Shown in pieces: positions 22,252 to 30,939 of a stretch of DNA of 64,000 bases. The notes under the pieces were generated by a model, which ran no database searches, had not been told where the DNA came from, and was given only the letters and a program-made list of their open reading frames with translations. Every line of letters starts with the position of its first letter. Positions within the stretch are counted from its first letter, which is position 1. Both the position numbers and the translations under genes were made by a program. Origin of the DNA: Woeseia sp034521225 (GTDB taxonomy: Bacteria; Pseudomonadota; Gammaproteobacteria; Steroidobacterales; Woeseiaceae); contig JAXHMR010000012.1 of NCBI GenBank assembly GCA_034521225.1, positions 1 to 64,000 of the forward strand, written 5' to 3'.

Positions 22252-22608
22252 TCAACGATCGGTCCCAAGCTTCTCCCGTTCAACTTCCAAATCCTTGGAC
22301 ATTTCATCGAATGTCAGCTTTATCGGAGGCCGGTCCGGAAACTCCGCGACAATTGATACTTTACCGCCAATCGCCTTGATATATCGATCCAGCGTCGACA
22401 CCATGATATTGCAGCGGCTCTCCAAACGGGACACCGTATCCTGGCCAATGCCGAGAGCTTCCGCGACTTCCACCTGCGTCCGATTAAGGCCCTTTCTTAG
22501 GGCACGCAGTGACAGCTCCTCAAGGATCAACTCCTCGGCACGAGCCTCAACCACGGCCTTGTGCTCCGGAGACAGCTGGTCAATTTTCTGTTGCAGTGTG
22601 CTGCCCAT
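22252..22608 (-). CDS. higA: HigA-type XRE antitoxin
   Basis: A 118-residue protein with a helix-turn-helix at about residues 38-70 (GLNRTQVEVAEALGIGQDTV then SRLE) and an acidic/charged C-terminus. It lies 12 bp downstream of the toxin gene, in the toxin-first order of HigBA systems. In the family the antitoxin binds the toxin and represses the promoter. It appears intact. The N-terminus is helical and charged, as in antitoxins annotated as XRE regulators paired with PF05973 toxins. Confidence 0.8.
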   Translation of the reverse strand: MGSTLQQKIDQLSPEHKAVVEARAEELILEELSLRALRKGLNRTQVEVAEALGIGQDTVSRLESRCNIMVSTLDRYIKAIGGKVSIVAEFPDRPPIKLTFDEMSKDLEVEREKLGTDR

Positions 22609-22620
22609 GACAATTCCTCA

Positions 22621-22974
22621 TCACTCGTTCAGGCGTTCAAGATGTGCTTTGAAGCGTCTGTCGGCGACCTTAATCAAATCCCGGTAAAACCGATTCTGGT
22701 TCTTCCCCTCCTTGTCCCCTCCGCAGAGTAGAATCGCTTTCCGGTTGGGATCGAAGGCGAACGCGACTCGCCATACACCATCATCCGCGTTGAATCGAAG
22801 CTCTTTCATGTTTGCGTATTTCGAACCGTTTAGCGTATCGACATTGGGCCTTCCCAACGTTGGACCGAACTGTGCAAGGACCTTCGCCCGCGCCAGCAGC
22901 TCGGTCTTGACCGGGTCAGCGAATTCGTCAAATTCGGTTTCGAACTCGTCCTCGAATTCCACAGCCCAAGTCAT
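22621..22974 (-). CDS. higB: HigB/Gp49-like toxin (PF05973)
   Basis: A 117-residue protein: MTWAVEFEDEFETEFDEFAD, then LGRPNVDTLNGSKYANMKEL, then WRVAFAFDPNRKAILLCGGD and NRFYRDLIKVADRRF. The order of LRF...WRVAFAFD...KAILLCGGDK is typical of HigB-type ribosome-associated RNases, which cleave translated mRNA. It is first in the pair with the antitoxin 12 bp after its stop. The open frame is intact. It is not closely similar to the dead HigB at 8134-8440, so the two modules arrived separately. Confidence 0.8.
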   Translation of the reverse strand: MTWAVEFEDEFETEFDEFADPVKTELLARAKVLAQFGPTLGRPNVDTLNGSKYANMKELRFNADDGVWRVAFAFDPNRKAILLCGGDKEGKNQNRFYRDLIKVADRRFKAHLERLNE

Positions 22975-23186
22975 GGCGCGAATATGTCATAAATACCATA
23001 TGTATTCAAGTACATACTTCGAAGTTTCCTTAGATCGTATAGGAGACGCGGGCCTCAATCGGCCAAAAGGCCTGTGTGAGAATCGTGTGACTAGGCCCTG
23101 TGCGGTTGTGATCAGTACTGCAATTGCAACGAGCGCCGTACGCCAGACTATTAATTAAAACAACTACTTACCATTCGAAATCCGAT

Positions 23187-23231
23187 TTCGGGAGGCAGGG
23201 GCCGGAGGTTCAAATCCTCTCACCCCGACCA
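23187..23231 (+). repeat. Attachment-site repeat 2: 3' half of tRNA-Pro
   Basis: Identical to repeat 3 and one base different from repeat 1 (TTCAAAT instead of TTCGAAT in the T-loop). It again starts at the anticodon loop TTCGGGA and ends ACCA, with no 5' half. Its upstream neighbour differs from repeats 1 and 3, so a different element end meets it here. It follows the HigBA module by about 200 bp. Confidence 0.85.
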
Positions 23232-23486
23232 GAATTTCCCTTGATTTTTCAGTTCCTTAGCCGGCGTAACGGTAGAGCACTTCTCATCGATGAAGCACTA
23301 TTTGCCGGAATTTTGCCGGAATCGATTCCGCCAATTCCGGGAATTTCTCGGAATCCCTGTCGTAAACGTCCTGTTCCAAATCGAGTGTTTTTCGTCTGTA
23401 GAGCGCTGCCCACACCGGGACAGCCGCCGCGACTGCTGCATCGAACACTTACCAGTAGAGCGCTGCCCTCGCCGGGCACCGCTCAT

Positions 23487-24141
23487 AGCCCCGTACAAAT
23501 CCTCATTGATAGCACCGGCTTGAAAGCTCACCGCGGCTCGACAGCTCCGGCCGACAGGCGCAATCGCCGAACCTGGCGCAAGTTACATCTGGTCGTTGAC
23601 GCTGACAACCGCCGAGATCCTCACATCGAAGATCACGACGCACTGCACGCGCGATTCGACACCCGTCCGGGATCTGCTGGCGCCGATAAATCGTCAGACT
23701 CGCCTCGGTGCGGGCGGACGGCGCTTACGACCGAGCTTCCGTCTATTGTGCCATTGAGAACCACGGATCAGATGACCCTACTCCGACCAGAATCCTTATC
23801 CCGCCCGGGCGTAATGCGAAAACCAGCGACGATGCAGGTGTCGAGAGCGACCAGCGAGATGAGAATATCCGACTCATCGATCGTGTCGGTAGACGCCGTT
23901 GGCAGAAAGAATCCGGATACACGCGGCGAAGTCTCGTCGAGACAGCCGTGTCGCGTTTCGAGATCGAATTCGGCGGTACCCTTGCAAGCCGCACTATGCG
24001 ATCACAGGTTACTGAGGTCCGCATCGCTTGTTCAATTCTGGACACGATGACGAAGCTCGGAATGCCCGATGGGCACTGCGTCTCCTAAGAAGAAATACCC
24101 GCCACCAGACTCCGGCCTAGAATGGAGTCATGCAACAAGAC
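23487..24141 (+). mobile_element. IS5-family copy B, 5'-truncated
   Basis: From about 23487 (CCCCGTACAAATCCTCATTG) to the right end GTCATGCAACAAGACC at 24141 this matches the C-terminal 60 percent or so of the transposase. Indels near 23600 and 23690 break the frame; the C-terminal frame keeps ESGYTRRSLVETAVSRFEIE. Its right end is fused to the truncated integrase gene at 24142. Confidence 0.8.
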
Positions 24142-24759
24142 CCAGTTCCTGCCGAACATCGCCAGGAGATCCGGGCTTGCGACCTGTTTACCGTTCAGAC
24201 GTTGTGGTTTCGTACGATCTACGTCTTCTTTGTCATCCACCACGGTACGCGCAAGCTTGTCCATGCGCGAGTCACCGCTCAGCCCAACTCGCAGTGGCTG
24301 GCCCAGCAAATCTTGGAAGCCTACGACTTGTCAACTGAACGGCCCCGATACCTAATTCACGACCGTGATAGCAGCTTCGGTGCCATATTCGACCGGCGCG
24401 TTAAATCCCTGGAAACTAGCCAGATCCGTACGCCGGTCACGGCGCCGAGAGCCAATTCGATCGCAGAACGATGGATCAGGAGCATCCGCAATGAATGCCT
24501 GGACCATCGGCTGGTTCTTGGCCACGAGCATCTGCAACGAACCATCGACCAGTACATCGACTATTACAATCGATGGCGCCCTCATCGAAGTCTGGGCCAG
24601 AGTCCGCCCCGTGCACCGCCGACGCAGACGCCTGGAAGAATTACCGGCAATGTGACTGCCCAACCGATCCTTGGCGGGCTGCATCATGTGTATCAATGGG
24701 CCGCCTGCATCGTGTGGACGGAGTTTTTGCGCCCTACAAGGCGCAAATCACCAGGTTGA
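24142..24759 (+). pseudogene. DDE integrase-core transposase, N-terminally truncated
   Basis: Residues keep the full catalytic core: first Asp in IRACDLFTVQTLWF, second in YLIHDRDSSFGAIF, Glu in NSIAERWIRSIRNECLDH, then the family tail IDYYNRWRPHRSLGQSPP. The N-terminal DNA-binding half is missing, because an IS5 right end abuts at 24141. It is of the stand-alone integrase type (IS481/IS3-like), different from the element at 3858. A decayed relative lies at about 21740-22010. Confidence 0.8.
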
Positions 24760-24867
24760 AGCTACTTTTTTTAGGAATGAGGTTGACTACATGCTATTGA
24801 TTCAACGACAGTTTTCTTAAGGAAAATCAAAAATCGAGAACTGTCGCACTTGCCTTGCGTCTCAATC

Positions 24868-24877
24868 TGTACGTACA
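24868..24877. promoter_or_regulatory. Palindromic operator of the intact TacAT-type module
   Basis: TGTACGTACA, a perfect 10-bp palindrome 25 bp before the antitoxin start, identical to that before the dead paralogous module at 6968. It probably binds the ribbon-helix-helix antitoxin or the antitoxin-toxin complex for autoregulation (inference from position and conservation). Confidence 0.65.
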
Positions 24878-24902
24878 ATATGCGCACAAATAGAGAGACC
24901 CA

Positions 24903-25235
24903 ATGCCCACACGAGCCACAGAACGATTCAATTTGCGCGCCACGCCGGAGCAAGTGGCCAAGATTCGTGCGGCCGTCGAAATTGGCAATGAGCGCAGCCT
25001 GACGGACTACATTTTGACGAGTGCGCTGACCATCGCGGATCAGAGACTCATGGATCGCACGCGCCTGAGTTTCGATGCCCGCGCATACGACGCCTTTCTT
25101 CAGGCGCTGGAAGCTCCTCCCAGAGATCTTCCTCGTATGCGTCGCTTGCTCAGTGAGCCGAGCGTATTGGAGCAGCAAGGCTCTGACGATACGGCCCACC
25201 AGGAAGCCAAACCCGCCGAGCGCGAAGCCGGTTGA
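24903..25235 (+). CDS. DUF1778 (TacA-like) ribbon-helix-helix antitoxin
   Basis: A 110-residue protein starting MPTRATERFNLRATPEQVAK, with the ribbon-helix-helix fold (ERFNLRATPEQVAKIRAAVE) and ERSLTDYILTSAL typical of DUF1778. The C-terminus is a flexible toxin-binding tail. It neutralises the downstream GNAT toxin and probably represses the operon via the palindrome 25 bp upstream. Its stop overlaps the toxin start (TTGA), which implies translational coupling. Intact, unlike its paralogue at 7003. Confidence 0.9.
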   Translation: MPTRATERFNLRATPEQVAKIRAAVEIGNERSLTDYILTSALTIADQRLMDRTRLSFDARAYDAFLQALEAPPRDLPRMRRLLSEPSVLEQQGSDDTAHQEAKPAEREAG

Positions 25236-25732
25236 TTGTCGGCCCCGAACCCCTTGCCCGCCATCACTCCCTGGATCAGTTCGACTGCGGGAAACCGGCC
25301 CTGACGGACTGGCTTCGGCGTTATGCGCGCATGAATCAGGGCGCCGGCATGACGCAAACCTACGTCGTTCACATCGATAACCGCGTCATCGGTTATTACT
25401 CCCTTTGCCCTGGCAGCATCGAACGACAATCCGCCATTCCAAGAATCCTCAAGGGAATTGCGGGACATGCGAACATACCCATTATCTTGCTCGCCAGGTT
25501 GGCAATTGACGTAAGCGAACACGGCAAAGGGCTGGGTGCCGCGCTGCTGAAAGACGCCTTTCAGCGGGCGATCAATGCCGCCGCCGCCATCGCAGGCCGG
25601 GCGATTATCGTACACGCCATCGACGATGATGCCGTCCGCTTCTATGAACATTTCGATTTTGCGCCTTCGCCGAACGACGACCGAACGCTGATGATTCTGA
25701 TGAAGGACGTGAGGGCTATGCTGGGCAGCTAG
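25232..25732 (+). CDS. GNAT-family toxin, TacT-like
   Basis: A 166-residue acetyltransferase beginning at a TTG that overlaps the antitoxin stop by 4 bp. It shows FDCGKPALTDWLRRYARMNQ, the beta-strand IPIILLARLAIDVSEHGKGL with acetyl-CoA loop GKGLGAALL, and the C-terminal VHAIDDDAVRFYEHFDFAPS. In characterised members (TacT, AtaT) the toxin acetylates the aminoacyl group of charged tRNA and stops translation. The usual Arg/Gln-Gly-x-Gly loop is HGKGLG here, which is acceptable for the family. No frameshift; start choice follows the overlap with the antitoxin. Confidence 0.9.
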   Translation: MIVGPEPLARHHSLDQFDCGKPALTDWLRRYARMNQGAGMTQTYVVHIDNRVIGYYSLCPGSIERQSAIPRILKGIAGHANIPIILLARLAIDVSEHGKGLGAALLKDAFQRAINAAAAIAGRAIIVHAIDDDAVRFYEHFDFAPSPNDDRTLMILMKDVRAMLGS

Positions 25733-25774
25733 CGCAGGCAAGTGGCTCAGCTTCGAAATAACTGTGTGAGAATC

Positions 25775-26874
25775 GGACCTTGGTGCATGGCTCCGCCTCC
25801 CGAGCTACGATGGTACAACTCTCCCGCCCACGGAGAACGCAGTGCCACAGACATATCCACAGCGTAACCAGCTGAAGTATACGAAAAAACAGTATCGTGT
25901 CCGGAATTGGAGGGAATACGAGGCCGGGCTCTGCAAACGCGGTGACCTGACGATCTGGTTTTCGGAAGTTGCACTTCGCGACTGGCATCCGCCGGTGGGC
26001 GCAAAACCCGGTGGCCAACGTCGCTACTCAGACACGGCCATTGAGACGGCGTTGACCGTCCGTGCGGTCTATGGTCTGGCCTTGCGGCAAACCGAAGGTT
26101 TCCTTCGATCCGTCGCCAAGCTCCTGCGGCTCGATATTGAGATTCCTGACCACTCCACTCTGTCTCGCCGCTCCCTCAACCCTGAGGGCGCACGTTGCGG
26201 AATACGGGCAACGCCGACAGGCCCCGTACACATCCTTCATTGATAGCACAGGCTTGAAGGCTCACCGCGGATCCACCGCTCCGGCCGACAGGCGCAATCG
26301 CCGAACCTGGCGCAAGTTACATCTGGTCGTTGACCTGACAACCGCCGAGATCCTCACATCGAAGATCACGACGCACGGCACGCGCGATTCGACTCCGGTC
26401 CAAGATCTACTGGCGCCGATAAATCGTAGACTCGCCTCGGTGCGAGCGGACGGCGCGTACGACCGAGCTTCCGTCTATTGTGCCATTGAGAACCACGGAT
26501 CAGATGACCCTACTCCGACCAGAATCCTTATCCCGCCCGGGCGTAATGCGAAAACCAGCGACGATGCAGGCGTCGAGAGCGACCAGCGAGATGAGAATAT
26601 CCGACTCATCGATCGTGTCAGTAGACGCCGTTGGCAGAAAGAATCCGGATACACGCGGCGAAGTCTCGTCGAGACAGCCGTGTCGCGTTTCAAGAATCAA
26701 TTCGGCAGTACCCTTGGAAGCCGCACTATGCGATCACAGGTCACTGAGGTCCGCATCGCTTGTTCAATTCTGAACACGATGACGAAGCTCGGAATGCCCG
26801 ATGGGCACTGCGTCGCCTAAGAAGAAATTCCCGCCACCAGACTCCGGCCTAGAATGGAGTCATGCAACAAGGCC
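25775..26874 (+). mobile_element. IS5-family copy C, near full length with one frameshift
   Basis: The left end GGACCTTGGTGCATGGCTCC pairs with the right end, whose reverse complement is GGCCTTGTTGCATGACTCC, giving imperfect terminal repeats and a length of 1100 bp. The transposase starts at 25842 (MPQTYPQRNQLKYTKKQYRV) and ends at 26820. It is broken near 26200-26240, where the first frame ends at GPVHILH and the second resumes with DSTGLKAHRGS. DDE-type residues lie in LHLVVD, VRADGAYD and the late TRRSLVETAVSRFK. This is the best reference copy for the family in the window. Confidence 0.85.
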
Positions 26875-26902
26875 GCAATTTTCTCAGCGCGGGATTTTCG
26901 GA

Positions 26903-27490
26903 TTACAGGGGCAGTGCCTGGCCAATCCCGTCAAACAGCATCTGTATGGCAATCGCGATCAGTACCATGCCCATCAGGCGCTCCATCGCGATCAGGCCGC
27001 GCCGGCCGAGGTAGCGGCGCAGGGCACTGGCGGAAAACAGGATCACCGCGGTGGCGCTCCAGGCAATGCAAAGAGCGGCAAGCCAGATAGGCCAGCGGTC
27101 GCCCTGCTGGCTCATGAAAAGGATCAGCGTGGCCATCGACGACGGGCCGGCCACGTAGGGGATGGCCAGCGGCACGATGAACGGCTCGCCTTCCACGTCT
27201 TCCTGCATGGACTTTTCCGACGTCGGGAAAATCATGCGCAGCGCGATCAGGAAAAGGATGACACCGCCCGAGGTGGTCAGCGCTGGCTCGCTGATGCCGA
27301 GCAAGCCCAGCAGGCGCCCACCAATAAACAGGAACACGACCAGAACGAACAGCGCAACCAGTAGTTCCCGGATCAGTACCCGCGTCATGCGCTCCGGCGC
27401 GACATTCTTCAGCGCAGACAGGTAAAAGGGAATATTCCCCAGCGGATCCATCACCAGGAACAGGAGAATGGTGGCGGAAATCAGCGTCAT
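26903..27490 (-). CDS. yhgN: MarC/YhgN-family inner-membrane protein
   Basis: A 195-residue, very hydrophobic protein with about six membrane helices. It begins MTLISATILLFLVMDPLGNI, and the MDPLGNIPFY motif is diagnostic of MarC proteins. IPYVAGPSSMATLILF and FPTSEKSMQEDVEGEPFIVP also match. Some members are annotated as NAAT-family transporters, but their substrate is not established. The frame is intact. Its 3' end lies 28 bp from the right end of IS5 copy C, so the insertion just missed the gene. It is divergent from selO. Confidence 0.9.
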   Translation of the reverse strand: MTLISATILLFLVMDPLGNIPFYLSALKNVAPERMTRVLIRELLVALFVLVVFLFIGGRLLGLLGISEPALTTSGGVILFLIALRMIFPTSEKSMQEDVEGEPFIVPLAIPYVAGPSSMATLILFMSQQGDRWPIWLAALCIAWSATAVILFSASALRRYLGRRGLIAMERLMGMVLIAIAIQMLFDGIGQALPL

Positions 27491-27648
27491 GCGGCAGGTC
27501 TTCGAGCAGGCGGTGGCAACAGTCTGCCCACGTCACCCGAGGGAGTCCATCAGGATTTCATATGAGTACGGCCGAACAATTGCCGCCGGCTCCAGTCGAA
27601 ACGGGAAACGGGCTGGAAACCGCGGCCCGGTCAGGTACCCTCCGTCGC

Positions 27649-29086
27649 ATGAATGCCAGTCAACAAAATCCGGCCCTGGACAACAGCTACGCCCGCCTGC
27701 CCGAGCGGTTTTACGTGCGCTCACAGCCGGCGGCAGTGCCGGCGCCGTCCCTGCTCGCTTGGAACGAAGCGCTTGCCCGGGATCTGGGTCTGGACGGTCT
27801 GGCTGGCGATGCGCATGAACTCGCGCAATTGTTCAGCGGCAACAAGCTGCCGGAAGGTGCAGACCCGATTGCGCTCGCCTATGCCGGTCACCAGTTCGGC
27901 CAGTTTGTGCCCGTGCTGGGTGACGGTCGGGCAGTATTGCTCGGCGAATGCACCGACCGGAACGGCCGGCGCCGCGACCTTCAGCTGAAAGGCTCGGGTC
28001 CGACGCCGTTCGCCAGGCGCGGCGACGGCAGGTCGTCGCTGGGTCCGGTCATTCGCGAATACCTGCTGAGCGAGGCGATGCACGGGCTCGGTATCCCCAC
28101 GACCCGTGCGCTGGCCGCCGTCGAGACGGGCGAGCGCGTGTTTCGCGAGCGCGCCATGCCGGGTGGCGTCTTTACCCGGGTGGCCGCCAGCCATATCCGT
28201 GTCGGGACGTTCGAATATTTTGCCGCCAAGGGTGACACCGACGCGCTGCAGGCGCTCGCGGATTATGCCATCGAGCGCCACTACCCGGACGTTCGCGCCG
28301 AGCCCGCGCCGTATCTGGCCTTCTACTCGAGGGTGGTTGCGGCTCAGGCCGATCTCGTCGCGCACTGGATGGCAGCCGGTTTCATCCACGGCGTCATGAA
28401 CACGGACAATACAGCAATTTCCGGGCAGTACCCTCGGATTACGGACCCTGTGCATTCATGGATGAATTCCGCTACAACAAGGTATTCAGCTCCATCGACG
28501 ACCACGGCCGATATGCCTACGGTCGGCAAGCGCCGATCGCACAATGGAATCTCGCCCGACTGGGCGACTGTCTGCTGCAGCTGGACGAGGATCAACAAGC
28601 GTTCGAACAGGAACTGGCGCGCTTCCGGGGCTGTTCGAAAACCACTGGCTGCGCCGCATGAGCCACAAGCTCGGCCTGAATCATGAACAACCGGGCGACG
28701 CGGATCTCATTGGCGAATGGCTTGCCTACCTCGAGGAACACGGTCTCGACTACACGCTGAGCTTTCGCCGGCTGGCCGGGCAACTGGCGGCTGCACAGCC
28801 GCCCGCGTTCGGCGAATTCGAGAGCAAATGGCGGCAGCGTATCGGGCGACAACCCGAGGACGCCGCAGAGATCCGGGCGATTATGGACGCCGCAAACCCG
28901 CTGTTCATCCCCCGCAACCACCAGGTCGAGCGGGCCATCGCCGCCGCGATCGAAGGCGACCTGTCCGTCTTTCATGAACTCAACACGGTACTGCGGCAGC
29001 CATTCGCCGCCCAGCCGAAACTCGCGCATTTCGCCGAGGCGCCCGAACCGCACGAACGGGTCGCCCGCACATTCTGCGGTACATGA
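27649..29086 (+). pseudogene. selO: Protein adenylyltransferase SelO (YdiU), two frameshifts
   Basis: SelO is a pseudokinase-fold enzyme that transfers AMP to protein hydroxyls. The N-terminal two thirds are intact: LDNSYARLPERFYVRSQPAA, QFGQFVPVLGDGRAVLLGEC, LQLKGSGPTPFARRGDGRSS and the metal-binding loop GFIHGVMNTDNTAISG. A frameshift near 28433 follows that loop, so the next motif (DYGPCAFMDEFRYNKVFSSI) is in another frame. A second break near 28625 restores LFENHWLRRMSHKLG, and the gene ends with the family's usual RTFCGT at 29086. An upstream in-frame ATG at 27562 is less likely. The breaks are single-base; a sequencing error cannot be excluded. Confidence 0.85.
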
Positions 29087-29184
29087 ATAGCCTGCCGTTC
29101 ACCCGCATGAACATCCGGCATCTGCTCGTCCGTCAGTGGACGAGGGCAACCGGTTTCAGGAGCCCGGCGGCGTTACCAGTCCGA

Positions 29185-29870
29185 GGCGCCATTGCGCAAT
29201 ACGGGCAATGCTGACAGCCCTGGACATCCTCATTGATAGCACAGGCTTGAAAGCTCACCGCGGCTCAACTGCTCCGGCCGACAGGCGCAATCGCCGAACC
29301 TGGCGGAAGTTACATCTGGTCGTTGACCTGACAACCGCCGAGATCCTCACATCGATGATCACGACGCACGGCACGCGCGATTCGACACCCGTCCGAGATC
29401 TGCTGGCGCCGATAAATCGTGGACTCGCCTCGGTGCGAGCGGACGGCGCGTACGACCGCGCTTCCGTCTATCGTGCCATTGAGAACCACGGATCAGACGG
29501 ACCCTACTCCGACCAGAATCCTCATCCCGCCCGGGCGTAATGCGAAAACCAGCGACGATGCAGGCGCTGAGAGCGACCAGCGAGATGCGAATATCCGACA
29601 CATCGATCGTGTCGGTCGACGCCGTTGGCAGAGAGAATCCGGCTACACGCGGCGAAGCTCTCGTCGAGACAGCCGTGTCGCGCTTTCAAGAATGAATTCG
29701 GCGTTACCCTTGGAAGCCGCACCATGCGATCACAGGTCACTGAGGTCCGCATCTGCTTGTTCAATTCTGAACACGATGACGAAGCTCGGAATGCCCGATG
29801 GGCACTGCGTCTCATAAAAGAAATACCTGCCACCCGACTCCGGCCTGGAATGGAGTCATGCTACAAGGCC
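29185..29870 (+). mobile_element. IS5-family copy D, 5'-truncated
   Basis: Matches the transposase from just before IDSTGLKAHRGSTAPADRRN through the right end (GTCATGCTACAAGGCC, ending 29870). Frames break near 29500 and 29660-29690. It begins about 100 bp after the end of selO. The left 40 percent of the element is absent. Confidence 0.8.
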
Positions 29871-29899
29871 TGCATAATCAGCAACTTGCCACAGGCAGG

Positions 29900-30868
29900 T
29901 AAATCCCGACCTGCAGAACGATCAATGGCTGGACGAACTCTTTCTCTGAGTACCAGGCCCGCAGCCGCACGACGCAGGAAATCAAAGACGTACTTGATCC
30001 GCAGTTGGTGCGCAGCTCTCTATGCACCACCAACCACATATCAACGCTAATGGGTGAAAATGCCGACGATACACGCACTACCGATGGTTCATTGTCCCCC
30101 ACCTCGCGCGACATGCAAGCCAATTCCAACACCTGACTTTTGTAAGTTCCCATTGCGCCAACCGGTTATTGGTCCGAACAGGAAAATTTTTCGCTGTCAC
30201 AGGGTGCCCTTTCTCTTTCAGTACTTGCGTCAAAATAGAATTGTCGTCAGAACCAATAAATTCAGCATCATAGCCGGCAATTCCTCCTGTCCAACTGTGA
30301 CCGCTCTATATAATCCGGCGTGGCGTACGGATAAAACGCGGTACCCGCAACCTTCGATCAGGTGCCGGCTCCGGGCGATAGAGGCGCACCGCGATATCCG
30401 CCTCACGACGAAGCAAGTCACTCTCTTCAACCGTCGCCAGGATTTCCAGTTCGATGCCAGGCTCTAATTCATGCAGCCGCTTCACGATCTTTGGAAGCAC
30501 CAACGCCCCAATGACCTCTGACACAGATATTCGCACCGTTCCCGAAAACCTGCAGCATGTCCGCTCGATGCCAGCGACAGTTGTTCGGCCGCATCGGCCA
30601 TAGCCTTGACGTGACGGACCAATTGGCGTCCCTGAGGTGTCAATACCAGGCCTCTGCCCGCACGCTCGAACAATGCCACTTTCAATTCCTGCTCCAGCTC
30701 GCCAATCTGGCGCCCGATCGTGGGTTGAGAAACACCCAGCGCCTTGGCGGCTGCGGAATACGAGCCCTCTTCCACAGCGACCAGAAAGCTCTTGGCTCGG
30801 TTCCAGTCGAAAGCAATCCGTGCGCCAATCCATACAAATACGCATTCCAAAACAACATTATTGGTCAT
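29900..30868 (-). pseudogene. LysR-family transcriptional regulator, decayed
   Basis: The minus strand from about 30868 encodes a clean LysR helix-turn-helix (DWNRAKSFLVAVEEGSYSAA, KALGVSQPTIGRQIGELEQE) and then breaks near 30560. The next frame has GTVRISVSEVIGALVLPKIV and LLRREADIAVRLYRPEP, the start of the effector domain. Further decayed pieces include GHPVT, RTNN, LAQWELTK and, at about 29990-30100, a tail with ISVDMWLVVHRELRTN. It is divergent from the methyltransferase gene, which it may once have regulated. Confidence 0.75.
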
Positions 30869-30939
30869 ATTACCACCATGTAATGCATTGATAGACTGTT
30901 CGCACACTGAATTCATAATTTGGGAACCAGGATACTGCC

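Noticed and set aside
23400..23470. Repeated GTAGAGCGCTGCCC as a possible CRISPR-like array
   Set aside because: There are only two copies about 50 bp apart, without further repeats or cas genes. No CRISPR array was seen in the window.
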